The translations under genes and the position numbers were made by a program. From Lichina pygmaea (Eukaryota; Ascomycota; Lichinomycetes; Lichinales; Lichinaceae): a DNA stretch of 64,000 nucleotides. A model generated the notes under the pieces. It made no database searches and was not told where the DNA came from. It was given only the letters and a program-made list of their open reading frames with translations. The stretch covers positions 1,550,001-1,614,000 of the forward strand of contig OY730171.1 of the NCBI GenBank assembly GCA_963422465.1, given 5' to 3'. Below, piece by piece: positions 1 through 12,342 of the stretch (positions are counted from its first letter, which is position 1; the number at the start of each line of letters is the position of its first letter).

Positions 1-253
1 CAGGGCGTGACTTTTGTCAGCGGCGGCTGTGCGATGGGTGGTACTTTCTTATCATATGACATTCCATTGCAGCGCCTTGTCCTCGATACTGCTCACGGAC
101 ATGGCATTAATGCATGTATGCCTGCACGCATTCAGTGTAGCGAAGCAACATACGCAGAGATCAGATGAAAAATCTCAACCACTATTTTTAAATTTTTTTA
201 GAAAAGTATCAACAGCACCACGCACATGAGACTGCGTCCCACAACCGATTATC

Positions 254-1839
254 CTAATCTTGAAGCTCCTTGATTCTGGCCTTGATGAATTCGAACGAGG
301 AGAAGAAGATGGCGTTGACGATGCAAGATCGGCCCATGGATACGCCCAGACCTGTTTTTTGGGCCCCGTTCCTGTCAGTGATTGGTGTGCCGGGTACGGT
401 GCGTTGGTCTGGTCCATGGTCTCGTCGACTACCTTGCCATCGTCGCGCGGGGATGGGATGAGCTTACCGCGATACATGGCCCGGTTGAAGAATTGAATCT
501 TGGGTGTCTTGACGTTGGTGCCGCGGCGGTGCGTCAGGCAGTTTCGCTGGTAGATGCTCTTGGCCGAGTCGATGGGGTAGATCTGAGAGGGAGAGACGGT
601 CAGCGGAGTGTCCCTTGTCCTGACGTCATCGCAACGAGAGGGGCTTCGCACGCAGGCCCAGCTGACCAAGCCGCAGAGCGCTCCCGCGACGACAGGGGCC
701 ACGGGCGACGACTGCGACTTGATCGTCGAAGCAGTCACCTGCTTGCAACTCTCATAGGTCATGAAGTAAAGAGCCGTTCCCAACGTATCCCGCACTGGAT
801 CGAGCAGGATCAGCGACGAGTTTCAAGGCCGATGCGCGGATGAGAACCCTATGCGAGAGGCAACGTCCGTAAGCTTACACAAGTGCAGATGAAAGCCCGC
901 GTACAAGCCAACGACCCCTTTGTGTCGGACAATGTTCGCGGCGGTGCCAAAGGTGCCCTTCTGCTGATAGCTGCGTCGGAGGGCGTCGTCCATGCTGCCG
1001 ACGTTGCTTCGCGCCATCAAGACCGAGGTTTGGGCGCTCAGCTTGGTCAGCTCAAAGGGGCCTAGTTGGACCAACGTAACCCAGTTAAGTCCAATCACGG
1101 CCATGAAATCCTGACAGATGGACCTCGGCTGCTTACACGCGATGGTCGTGATGATGCCACCGGCCGTCGCCCCGGCCGCTGCCGAGCAGACGAGAGTCGA
1201 CGGCGTGGGGTACGTCCCTGGCGTATTGATGATTGCCATCGGCGATCTGCCCGTGACGCGCTCGATCCAGCCTGAATAGGCGTATTTGGACTTTTGGTAG
1301 ATCGAGAACGACACCGTTCTGACCAAAGTGATGCTGAACAACGGAGCAGCGGAGCCTGTGCACCGAGTCCTGTCAGGTCGTCGTCCTGGGCGATCGGCGC
1401 CATACGCATGGCTCCACTCACCTCGCCAGAACCCTTTGGCCCCTTCGGTCTGGTACGTATGGCGGACGCAGTCGGTAAAGTGATGAAAGCCATACCTACA
1501 TCCTCATCAGCCAGGCAGGTCAAAATCGAGAAGATGGGACGAGAAGGGTACCCACGCCTGCATTCGAGTCTTCACCGAGTCCAGAGGATACTGATGAGAC
1601 GAAAGCGTTAGTGGAGGTATACTGGCAAGAATTCCCCCGACCCCGTCTACAGAGACCCTGTCATAGCATACCGCAGTGCAAGTCGACAGGACACTGCTGG
1701 CGCAAGCCGCGATCTCGGTCCGGTACGTCTTCAGCCAGGTCTGAGGGAGGTCTCCGGCCACCAGCTGCAGGGCCAGAACCGGATACCGGGGCCTAGCGGC
1801 TGATTTGGCATCATGCTGTCTTCTCGATGAGTCCGGCAT
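254..1839 (-). CDS. Mitochondrial carrier (SLC25) family protein
   Basis: Inner-membrane solute carrier; substrate not identifiable from sequence. Eight exons in transcript order: 1839-1672, 1590-1556, 1495-1422, 1355-1137, 1061-879, 794-652, 582-468, 351-254. They sum to 1035 nt, giving 344 aa, within the usual carrier size. The three carrier signatures PX(D/E)XX(K/R) are all present after splicing: PLDSVK near residue 58, PFELTK in the middle repeat and PIDSAK in the third. Typical surrounding text is seen (YPLDSVKTRMQAYGF, then LHLLRDTLGTALYFMTYES, ending GVSMGRSC then FFSSFEFIKARIKELQD). All introns are GT-AG, mostly GTAAGC/GTGAGT donors. The first exon is the least certain part: ATG 1839 is the first in-frame methionine, but another 5' exon is possible. 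The gene stands alone, with no functional partner next to it. Confidence 0.9.
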
Positions 1840-3486
1840 CGTCGCAAGACTGGATCGTAGACAGGTTCTGCTTGAAGATAGCGACGACGACGACGGTCCT
1901 CAACTGGGATGGCGGTCGTGTCGGGAGCCAGGGGTAGTCCATTAACATCACGCTCCCGCCGGACGCGCATGTCAAGTGGGAAGCTGCCCTAACGTTCCCG
2001 ACTGTCGTGGTCCGGAACCTGCGATATCGCGGGTGTGGGCGATGTCGTTCGTCGTGTTGTGATCAGGGTTTGCGCCGGGCTGAGGACAGCGCCGAGCCCC
2101 GCCCCTCTTCTCCTCTCCTGTCGCGGGTAAAAAGTGGCAGCCCTTTGCCCCTCCCTGCGGGGTCTCGCACTATTCGGTCACACAGTGACGGGGACGAAAC
2201 AAAGAGACCTTTGTTGGCGTTCGGATGAAATCATACGAGTATAGTGCTTGAAATATATTCCTGGACAGTTGATACAGTATATTATGCAAGGGTCGACCAG
2301 TTGAAAGAAGATCAGAGTAACATTCCAAAGCGAAGAACACGGATCAAAGAGACTATACGTCGTCGATATCGTAGGGACAAGCGCTCAAGGCAATTCGAAG
2401 CGTCCCCCTCCCAACGGTGCCACAACGGGGAGTACGACTTCTGTCAGACTCCGCTCTGAAATGCCATTAGCTCCAATAGTAACAGTCCTCGCCAATGCAT
2501 ACCCCACTTTTGGGCAGAGGTCACGTGGAGAAACGGTGGCGTCGGTGGCTGGGTGAGGGGTTTGGAATCTTCCCTGCCGTTACGTACGAGTACGCACCGG
2601 CAGACGGACTACGTAAGCACGTCTGTAGCGCCACAAGGGTCTCGATGCTTTTACCCCCGCGTTAGCATACTGTACGAGTAGACGTGGCCTGCAGTAGTAG
2701 TACGTATGTACTCCGTACGGACCGTATACTAGGCCTCTTTAGGCTACCACTAAATATCCCGTTGTGTGGTACGACCAGGATTAGTTGTTCAAGCCCCAGA
2801 GATTCAAACCAGCACCTGCACCGCACCTGATGAATCTGACAGGCGCAAAGACAAAAGACGATCCAGCAAACAGAAACTGCAGCCTTGACATACCGGGGAG
2901 GAGAATATAAGATTGTACTACAGAGATACTATCTAGGGAAAGGCTTGTGGATTGGCTCTGTTGATGTAAGTAGACGTTCTGCTTCGTTTTAGGAGTACTG
3001 ATATTGACGGTCTGGCATCAGAACTGTCCTGTACATCTGGTGGACAAGGGAATGGGCTTGTAAACGATTGTCTTTTGTGGCGTGCAGTCAAGATGATCTT
3101 GTTACTGATCTCAAGCACAACCATCTGCCGGAAGCCAAGTTTCTGAGATTGTCCTGATTCGTTATCTTACTGTAAGCATGTCATTGTTCATCCAGGACTC
3201 CTGCATCGCCATGTGGACTCGAGGGTATATCATCCATGTAAGGGCATGGCAGAGTTTCCTCACAGGCCTGGACTGTCTTCCGGCGTTGGGACGGACGGTG
3301 GGACAGATGAAGGAGAGAAAATAGCTGATGCTGTGTGCAAGATCGCCAACATTACATCCCGCCGACCCGCTCCCACGATGCCTCCATCGACAGAAATATG
3401 ATACAGGAATCGCTTAGATCCAGCAAGAGACATGTACAGCAGAGAGCAGAAATGACAAGATATTCACCGTCTGCCGGCGGTGGCGC
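1840..3486. other. Intergenic spacer, no supportable gene
   Basis: Upstream of the carrier and downstream of the DUF2293 gene. Only short, mutually overlapping open frames without recognisable domains. About 2580-2730 is rich in GTAC-type motifs (gtacgag, tacgtatgtac, ccgtacgg), like other spacers in the window. Confidence 0.6.
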
Positions 3487-5705
3487 TCACTCCAGCACGA
3501 TGATGCGCGGTGGCGAGGGCGGTTCCCGCCGAACGCTTGATGGTCTAAAGCGGTCGGTTGCTTCGTGATTGACGTGGCTCCGTGAGACGGGTGCAGCGGA
3601 CATGAAGCGATGGGTCCGGGGAGGTTCGTGCTCGACGATGTCGGCAGGGGTCCGAGGATGAAAGGGCAGACCAGCCGAGTAGGTGCCGCTGTGCTGCAGC
3701 GACGTATGATCGGAACGCGGCGGCCGTTCGGGCAGTCGGCCATCTACCGGATAAGTCAAAGACGTTGTGCGCCTTGCAAGGTCCTCCGATGATCGTCTTG
3801 GGGGCATGGGTCGCTGAGGGAGATGATCCAGGGGTCGCCGCTTCGAGGCGCGATAGAAAACCGGCGCTGTCGAGTTCCAGGTCGCCGAGGGTCCTGGCGC
3901 GAGGGCGTGTGGGGAAGAACGGTGCGAGCTTGGTGGTAGGATGCCCTGCCCATTCTCTGCCACATAAGAAGGCTTCCGGCGAGGTTTCTCCCGGTCCTCA
4001 ACTGGGATCAAGTAATGCGGCAATCGATGTTCGTGCGGCGAACGTCGATCATGATATGAACCGGACAGAACGCCGCGCGAAGGAGAAGAAGCGGAAGCAA
4101 GCGCGAAAGAGTCCCGACCGGACAGATCGGAAGAAGGGAAAAGAGATCTGGTGCCACTCTCTCTGACCGGCAAGTCAGAGGCTGTTCTGTGGGCCGGCAC
4201 GCTTCTAAAGGGCAACCGAGCAGTTGCTTCGTGAGGAGAATGAACATGCCCGCGGACCTCGTCCACGTGGCGCACCTGTGGACGGTGCCTGGAAGGATCA
4301 TCGGCTGGGGACAGAGGGTGAAGCCGCCGAGGCTGTGAAGAACCTTCGAAAACAAGAAAGGGAGATGCCGAGTCTCGTACGTACGGAGACGGAGGTGCTC
4401 CTCGGACAACATCCTCAACGAAAAAGCAGCCAGGCCCGGGCTTCCCATCAGAGCTAACCGGTGTGGCTACACGGTAGCGGTGGTCGAGCGGCTTGAGGTT
4501 GCAGATGCGCCGCCTTTCATCGGAAGGGCGGACGCCTGTCTCTTGCAGCCGGAACTCTTCGTATGCAGCCTCCGACGTGGATGCTGGTGCTGGTACTGGT
4601 GCTGGTGCTGATGGAGGAGGAGGAGGAAGGGGAGGAGGACGCGAGTAGGTACGACTTTCGCCATGAGCCCTGTCTGACGAGCGGTGTAGAGGCGCAAGGC
4701 CGCTTGTCGACCCCGCCTTCAGGGATCGGTGGGAAGTGACCGCTGGCAGCTCCCGGTCGGAAGGTACCACAAGGTCCCACGCCGGAATCATTGGTCCCAG
4801 CCCGCCTCGGGCACCTCTCAAGGCGTCGTCGTCGTCGTCATCGTCGTGTGAGCCGGTAAATGCGGAACCATGAGCGCGTTGCTCGGTCTCGCGATAAACT
4901 CCATCCAACGGCCCTCGGCTTTCGCACGAGAAGACCACGGGGATCCTGTCTCCCTCTGGTCGTTGCATGACCGGCTGCGGCTTTGGCACGTACAAGGGCC
5001 TGTCTGAAAGGACAGACGAGAAGACAGAATGAACGCGAGGATCTTTGAAAATCCTCGTTGGAGAACGCAGTCGGTTGTAGTTGGTCCCACGGTCCTCGGG
5101 TGCTACCGGAGCAGCCTCCAGACGCCTGGTCACGGTGGCGAGGCGGAGAAGGGAGTGATCGGTTTGCTGCGGCGGAAACAAGACGGACGACGGACGAGGT
5201 CTCTCCGGAAGGGGGTACCTGATTCAGAGGTCAACCTGGTGATGCTATCAACGACTGGAGAGCTACATACTTCGAGCCGGTAGCTGTATGTAGTCGCTGG
5301 TCTCCAGATGCTCCAGGACTTGGACGGTACCCAACACCCAGTGCGCCTGAGCTGCTGCCGGGCATCGCGGTGGAGCCCTCTGTACCCACGACCGGGGATC
5401 CGGTTGGGGTGGGGTTCTCGCCTTCTTGTAGTCGCTCAAAAGCGCTGTATCGATGAAAGCCTCGTCGGCTTAGACGAAGTCTCTTTCTGGCATCCGCCGA
5501 CGGCATACAGTGCGTTGCATATCGGCGCCCGCCTTCCGCGGCGTCGTCCAAGATGTACGGCTGGTCGTCATCGTTGGGACCGTCATCGAGACCGTGACCG
5601 CGGCTTGCCTGGGTGGGCTCGAAATCAAGCACGTGCACGACAGGGTTGCTGGAGATGAACTCGACGCTCGAGTCTCGTTCGGCGTTGCGCTTCACGCCCG
5701 CAGCT

Positions 5706-5746
<41 letters not shown>

Positions 5747-6761
5747 GTCGTGCATCTCTTCATCCGACTCGTCTTCATCGTCCGAGATGACGATGACTTC
5801 CCGCAGGATCTCTTCCATCTCATCGGCATCGGCCTTGTCGTTCTCATCATCTCCTCTCCACTCGGTCAGCTTGCGGAGGCATGCGGCCTCCACCCTGGCC
5901 CGCGCGTCTTGAAATGTGGTGCTCCGCAAGAGGCTATCGTATTTGGTATGAACGTGACGAATGTGGGCCACGACGGCTAGCTGCACCCGCCTCGGCAGCG
6001 GCAAATTGGCCGCGGTACCTACCTTGTTCTTGCCCTGTGCGATGGTCAACAGACGTACCCGATCGAGAGGCCGGGAAGACGGTCTACCTGTTTGAATGCC
6101 CGCGCAATGATCATCTTCTTGTCGTGCCTGGGGATCTTGGGAAACAAGTCCGCAAGAGCATCTTCCGCTTCGGCATTGAGCCGCTCTTGCGATACAGAAG
6201 ACTCACCGGCCGCTGCAGGGTCGTTCTGCTGGCGGTTCGACGGGACGGCGTTCTTCGGCGGCCCGAGGACACGGCCAGCGCGAGTGACCGTCAGATTGAG
6301 ATCCTGGCAGACTTGGTGAACGACCGTCGTCGCAAAATGGTAGCCGATGCGATGGACATGCTGGGTGATGTTCTTGGCGGCCTGATGAGAAGTCTAGCGT
6401 CGTCCAGTCAGCGAGGGAGTCGACCCAGAGGGGATTAGAACGCCGGCAGCCTACAGAGACGATAAAGACTTGCTTGCCGATCACGCGTGAAAGGTCTTTG
6501 CACCTCTGGGTCAGAGAGGGATTGCCGGCGGGAATGAAGGTGTAGCCTGGAGGGGCTTTTGCCCGAAAGGAAATCTATCGAGAGGCGGTCAACGGATCGT
6601 CCAAGCATCCTCGGTGGCAGGACATCTAAACACACGACCGTGCGGAGCTTTCTTCGTTTCTTCTCCTGTGAGATGGACTCAAAGACAATCTTATGACGAT
6701 GGGAGCCGCGGGGCGGCCGCTTTCCTCTAGCCGCCGACGCGGCCGAGTTCACCCGAGTCAT
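3487..6761 (-). CDS. DUF2293 domain protein with long proline/arginine-rich C-terminal extension
   Basis: Function unknown. Five exons: 6761-6636, 6574-6455, 6393-6088, 6034-5271, 5218-3487 (3048 nt, 1015 aa, phases consistent). The conserved part is residues about 40-230: APPGYTFIPAGNP, then a segment ending GKQVFIVS, then QHVHRIGYHFATTVVHQ, ALADLFPKIP and a C-terminal RRVQLAVVAHIRHVHT helix, the pattern of fungal DUF2293 proteins. A strongly acidic Asp/Glu stretch (about residues 285-320, runs of D encoded by GAC/GAT) follows. The last exon adds more than 550 residues of low-complexity, Pro/Arg/Ser-rich, probably disordered sequence with a poly-Pro run. Start ATG 6761 gives a basic N-terminus. 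The gene is divergent from the LYR gene, 427 bp away. The acid tract and basic tail suggest a nuclear protein, but that is inference. Confidence 0.85.
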
Positions 6762-7188
6762 CGCAACAAGATCAACGAGCAGGTCTCCTCGACCGCGACC
6801 ATCTTACAAGGAAAGCGCTTGAACAGGGACCACGCTGATGAAGCTGACGGTGATGATGATGGTGGTGCCGGCCGATGGTGGGAACGTCTGGAACCTGATG
6901 CGACGTCGCCGATGGTCATCTGTTGCTGATCTCATAGCCTCACCCTCGCCCTATCGCCTTATGTTCCCTGCGACGGTGGTGTTATCGGTACGAAGCACGT
7001 TGCGTACTCGAGATGCTGACGAATCAAAGCGCTTATATAATCACAAGATATCTTGGTCACATGACTTACGGTACACATGACTGCAGTCACGTGCCCCGTG
7101 CTTCTTATTGGACATTGCGGTCTCCGACCATATCTACAGTACGAGTACATACGCACTTGTTGGGATGGGACCATCACCAGTATCCCGG
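6762..7188. promoter_or_regulatory. Divergent promoter between DUF2293 and LYR-motif genes
   Basis: A 427-bp gap between two outward-facing start codons. It contains a TCACGTG E-box-like site at 7087-7093 and a second ggtcacatgac at about 7053. The left part has a short tgatgatgatg run (about 6837-6858). No gene is seen inside. Confidence 0.5.
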
Positions 7189-7619
7189 ATGGAGATTCTA
7201 CATTCTTATCGTCATCTGTATCGACATCTGTTGCGGGTTGTGCAGTACGCGGCGCCCGCTCGGCATGTTGTCCGCGATCGAATTCGAGAGAGCTTTCGCA
7301 GGTCCCAAAGGACCGATTTCGATCCGGACTCCATCGCAAGGACGCTCGAGCTCTTGCACAACGCCGCCAAGTGGACAGGATCGGAGCATAAGATCGTCAG
7401 GAACATCCTCCATCCGAGGTATTTCCTTCACAAGAGGGGCAAAGAGTGGGCATACCCATGCAAGTCTGCCATACGATCACTGGAGAAGGAAGCTGACTAT
7501 CCTCATTTTTCAGCCCCCTTTGGTGGACACAGAAGCATGATCTCGAGCGCAGAGCAAGCCTACAGCTAGATAGAGTTGTGCAACTTCTCAACGGTACTCG
7601 TGGTCTGTGCCTACGATGA
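7189..7619 (+). CDS. LYR-motif (DUF1763-like) small protein, probably mitochondrial
   Basis: Two exons, 7189-7418 and 7514-7619 (336 nt, 111 aa). Begins MEILHSYRHLYRHLLRVVQY, containing the L-Y-R tripeptide followed by the spaced basic/aromatic residues of Complex1_LYR helices, then RDRIRESFRR and a short helix LELLHNAAKWTG. The 95-nt intron has donor GTATTT, branch GCTGAC and acceptor TTTTTCAG. Splicing yields the C-terminus WWTQKHDLERRASLQLD...VVQLLNGT, ending LCLR, as expected of the fungal DUF1763 group. LYR proteins generally work in mitochondrial Fe-S cluster transfer or respiratory-complex assembly; the specific client here is unknown. In-frame ATGs at 7108 and 7165 could extend the N-terminus; 7189 is chosen because it directly precedes the conserved helix. 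Confidence 0.8.
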
Positions 7620-8616
7620 TGGTTCTCGCATGCTGGGAAGGTACCTCCGTACGGCGGAAGGAGGTTCAAGGTGCAGGTGCTGCGACGGCAGGCGTTCAAG
7701 CTCTCGGATCGTAATACGTTTATCGAATGTGTTTTCTGCAGTTGAACGCCGTCGCCTACTCGTACGAGTAGAAGCAGGCACAAGCCATGTACGGAGTATT
7801 CCGTACGTTACGTACTTACGTACAGTACGTATAGTAACGCACGGAGGTACGAGTAAGTACGTGCATATTTTACGTATACTCCGTACGTACCTCGGTACTC
7901 GTATGAGGTCGAAGCTCGCTAGTACTTTTGACAGTCAGGTATCCCTACGGAAACTTTGTGTTGGAGCTACCGGTACGTAACGTACATACGTACATACGTA
8001 CTCCGTACGGAAGTACGTACCTAACGATCTCTCGTGACCTGGCACAAGCGGTCGGATTAGACGACTCTCAAAGTAGTATATTAGTAAGCAGCCGCGGAAC
8101 AGTATGTCTCCGAGAGACGCAACCGAGAAGCATGTGAATATGTGAGCCCGAGGTTCGCTGATCGACCTTGACGCAGCGAACAAGCCGATGTCGCCGCCCG
8201 ATCCGGTGCAGCGCAACGACGACGAGACATTGGTCGGGGCCAGCATCCTACTACAACTACGGCAGCCGGTACGTAGTACGACAGCTCTCCAGAGCTAGAC
8301 GACCGTACTGTACCGTACCGCCACCTCCGCATCCATCACCGTCGCCGGCGCCATCACCGCCATCGTCTTCGACAGCGCTCACAATAAGCCCACTTTCAGT
8401 ACCTCTCAGTACCCTCACATCAATTCATCGAGTGAGTGCCCTTTGCGATCGCTTCTGCCCTGCCTCCGAGTATCGCGCTAGTGGTAACGAAACGTGCGTC
8501 TCAAGGCCAGCACCTCGGCACGGCCGTTTTATTTTCTTCCCTCCGGGTTGCGGCAAAGCGGGCTTCGCTCATCCTGTCGCCACCAAGTGGGGCTTGCCAT
8601 TTGAAGATCGCGCTGG
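7620..8616. other. Intergenic spacer with dense GTAC island
   Basis: No gene supported. About 7760-8030 and 8265-8320 are packed with cgtac/tacgta units (for example cgtacgtacctcgg and acgtacatacgtac), among the densest GTAC islands in the window. The right part is the probable 5' leader and promoter of the CHY/RING gene. Confidence 0.6.
7760..8030. repeat. GTAC island
   Basis: About 270 bp in which tacgtac, ccgtacg and gtacgag units recur every few bases. Not a clean tandem array; the unit phase drifts. Confidence 0.7.
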
Positions 8617-11399
8617 ATGACCACGTACGACTATATCTCTCTCTTTCTCATCGACCCCGTCCTCAGACACACTCGACGCTGGTCCGCCTTTGCTTTGTCC
8701 GAGCGGCCGAAAGACGTCTGCGCCGGTCAGGTCACCACGGCCGAGCATGCGACGGTGCTGGAGCATTCCGTGGATTGTTCCGAGTCGGTAGCCGAGGATC
8801 TGGTCGACCCTGGCTGCGCTCTCGCCGATGATGAAGAAGCCGACCGTGGCGGGTTGCTAGAGGTGCCCGTGGTGCCCCCGGACAGGGAGCGAGCCCTGGA
8901 TCCCACTTCGGACCCTGGAGGGGAGCGGGAGGAGGCGCCGGGGCGGCGGCGACATGTCCCGGCCGATCGCCCGGAGGAGCTGAGGCGGGACGAACGCGTA
9001 CCGGTACGGACTGCCCTCCGAGGCTCAGCTGGAATCGAGGACGGATCGAGCCACGCTTCACATGGCGTCGTAGAGCGCTTCGGGCCGCCAGGGTCGTCGT
9101 CCGGGGTGAGACCTAGAGCATCGGCCGGCACCAACTTCGTGTCGATGATGATGGTCGACGGTAGTGAGGCTCTTCCGAGGTCGGTGCCCGGCCGGGGTAT
9201 GTCCGAGCCTGGCAGCCCGGAGCCGCAGGCCAGCTCGTCCGTGAGCGAGATTCTGCCCGCCGACGACGGCCAGAGGGTGCTGCGGCAGAGAATCCTGAAG
9301 ATTCGCAACATGCCTGTCACCGCATCGGAGACGGCGCGCCTGATGCACGAGCTCATGAACGAACGGTATCGCCAGCTTCGGGCGGTGCATCAACGCCGTC
9401 CGCAGCATCGCAAGAGTCCGCCCGGTCCCTCGTTGTCCCCGACGCCCGAGGACCAGCGTCCTGCGCCGAACGCCGGCTCTGGCGACGGTCGTGAGGCGAC
9501 GCCGAGCTCGAGCTCCGCAGCTCCCGCTTCCGACGACCCCTACCACCTGACCGTCGACGACCTGAAGCGGACGTACGTCCCCGTCCAGAGCAAGGTGCCT
9601 CGTCACGGCCGCAGTCAGTCCTCTCACTCGGACCTGGACGACGACGGTGGCCAGGCCACGCCGCACCGTCTCGGTTGCCGCCACTACAAGCGCAACGTGA
9701 AGCTGCAGTGCTCGACCTGCGGACGTTGGTACACCTGCCGATTCTGCCACGACGAGGTCGAGGACCATGTCTTGATCCGAAAGGACACCGAGCACATGCT
9801 CTGCATGCTCTGCGGCTGTCCACAGCCGGCGGCCGAGACGTGCGTCAACTGTGCCGAGAGCATGGCGTGGTACTACTGCGCCATCTGCAAGCTGTGGGAC
9901 GATGACAGCGGAAAGAGCATCTATCACTGCAATGATTGCGGCATCTGTCGCATAGGTCGTGGCTTGGGCAAGGACTATTTTCACTGCAAAGTGAGTGCCC
10001 TCCTTCCCTTCTTCTATCCTTCTAGCCACCCAACCCTCCCGTGGGTTCGAGCTAGCAGAGTCGTTGACCGATTGCCTGGGCTCGCAAAAGACTTGCGGCG
10101 TTTGCATGTCCATCGCCATCGCCGACTCGCACAAGTGCATCGAGCGCTCGACCGACTGCGACTGTCCCATCTGCGGCGAGTACATGTTCAACTCGCCCGA
10201 GACGGTGGTCTTCATGCCGTGCGGACACAGCATCCATCTCAAGTGCTACTACGAGCACGTCAAGACGTCGTACCGCTGCCCGCTGTGCAGCAAGAGCATG
10301 GTCAACATGGAGACCTCGTTCCGGAACCTCGACCGCGCCATCGAGAGTCAGCCGATGCCGACGGGCTTCCGGGACACCAAGGCCCTGGTCTATTGCAACG
10401 ACTGCGCCGCCAAGAGCAGTGTGTCGTACCACTGGCTGGGTCTCAAGTGCGGACTGTACGCGCCGCCCCGACCAACTCCCATCCTACAGACGTGTGTCGC
10501 TTACATCTGCCGTAGATGTGACTCGTACAACACGGCGCAGATCAAGATCTTCAATGGGCCGGGTCCCGAGCGCACCCCGCTCACGTCGGCGCCATCCGCA
10601 ACCCAGGAGAGCGCACACCTCTTGAGCTCGTCTCTGCCCGCCCAGGGTCCTCGATCGCACACCGCATCTGGCGTCGTCGATGCTGGGTCCAGCAACATCG
10701 ATCATCCGTCCGCGTCGTCGCCGTCGTCCCAGTCCCGAGCTGGCCCCGCGTTGGGCTATGTCGAAGCAGCCGCGTCGTCGGTGGCAGCGCTGTCCAGCCG
10801 CCCGAGTGGTAGGCCGTCGCGCCTTCAGCCGCCTGCTCAAATGCCGTCTGATGCGCCTTCCGAAGGGGCTCCCGAAGCAAGAACTCGGGTGCCGACCATC
10901 GCGTTTGAGCCTCCCATAGCCCCTGACGGTTCTTCTTCCTTGTTGCCCTCGCAGGTTCCTTTGTCGGCCCCGTCAACGCTACCGGCAACGGCCAACGTAG
11001 ACGCCCGCATCGACGACAGCAACAACGACGACGACGGCGACGGTCGTCGACAAGGGGCCCACGACGAAGACGAAGACCAGGAGGAGATCAACTTCTGGGG
11101 TGAAGACGGCATCATGTTCGGCCCGATGACGGACACGGAGCTACTCAACAGCCACGTTGTCGACGACGACGAGGACGGAAACGTGTCGAGCCTTGTGTCT
11201 CTCGACGAAGACGATGAAGACGACAATGATGACCTTTACGATGTTACTGATGACGGTGACGACGATGACGACGACCGTCTTGATGACCCGGACGATGACG
11301 ATCATGCTGTTGCTGGTGTTAGTATCGATGGTGGTGGCAGTGGTGGCGGCGGTAGTAATGGTACCACCCGCGCCGTCCACAGCGCCAGCATCGTCCACC

Positions 11400-11430
<31 letters not shown>

Positions 11431-11458
11431 TATGATGGAATTGATCGGCCATCGATGA
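8617..11458 (+). CDS. CHY zinc finger / RING E3 ubiquitin ligase, RCHY1 (Pirh2)-like
   Basis: Probable RING-type E3 ubiquitin ligase. Exons 8617-9990, 10091-10455, 10516-11458 (2682 nt, 893 aa, phases 0 and 2). Order of domains: long variable N-terminus; a helical element RQRILKIRNMP...ARLMHELMNERY; CHY zinc finger from LGCRHYKRNVKLQCSTCGRW (about residue 350); CTCHY finger ending ICRIGRGLGKDYFHCK at the exon 1 end, continuing TCGVCMS; RING finger CPICGEYMF...CGHSIHLKCYYEH...CPLC (about residues 480-525); zinc ribbon CNDCAAKSS...KCGLCDSYNT across intron 2. The last 350 residues are Ser/Pro-rich and end in a very acidic tail with a run of 12 Asp. The catalytic fingers are certain. The N-terminal 200 residues and the choice of ATG 8617 (later in-frame ATGs near 9140-9200) are not. 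Confidence 0.88.
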
Positions 11459-11920
11459 GCCCGTAAGCCACGAGCCATGAGCCTTGAGCTCTGCGAGATG
11501 GGATGATATGGTGTACTCGCGAAAGGGGTTTCCTGGGGGACAGCGGTCGAAGAGCAACCACGAGTATGAGCTTCATACGGTGCTGTCTTTGACGCTGTTG
11601 TTGTTGCTGTTGTCATTGTGCTTGTTGCTGGTGCTGGTGCTGGTGCTGGTGCTGGTGCTGGCTGGTGCTGGCTGCTGCTATCAGGAACATGGGAGGCACA
11701 TGAGGCCCTGGAGGCACGTGAGGGTAGCACATAAAATTTAGAGAAAGTGGCGAGAATGAAGATCCCTAGCACGTTGGTCGACCATGGCTTTTAGTCCATC
11801 GTGACTTTTAGTCCATCCATCGTGATTTATAATCCATCGTGACTTGAATCCATCATAGTGAGCCAACAACACGACAGAAAGACGTCAAGACCACCCAACC
11901 AAGACCACTAGGCCACGGCT

Positions 11921-11958
11921 AGACCAGACCAGACCAGACCAGACCAGACCAGACCAGA
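11921..11958. repeat. (AGACC)n pentanucleotide array
   Basis: About seven and a half uninterrupted AGACC units. Simple tandem repeat in a spacer. Confidence 0.9.
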
Positions 11959-12342
11959 ACCAATACTGAAAATGGCAAAGTGAGGGGACATGTGAAAGCT
12001 CATGATCGTGGAATCTCAGGGCTGTGGGAAAGCTCAAGATTCGTGGGCCCTTCATGATCCTGAGCCGTCAACTATTGTGGACCCTCATCATCGTGTGGAA
12101 GCTCACTCGCGATCATCGAAGCGCATGATCGTGGAACTCTAGAACCTTGGAACCTGGAATCTGGAACATGGAATGTTAGGCTTGTGAACCATCGGGCTTT
12201 TGAAGCTCAGGGGATCGAGAAACACAGGTCTATGAACTACCGCAAGAAGTACAGGGCATCGAGTCGAGAACCGGCCTGACCCAATTTTCCGTGAGACGTA
12301 TCCTGGGCGTGATATCTGGATGTCATCCCCCGAGCCGCGGGA

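Noticed and set aside
9058-10242. 394-codon minus-strand frame opposite the CHY/RING gene
   Set aside because: Antisense shadow; plus strand holds intact CHY, CTCHY and RING cysteine patterns.
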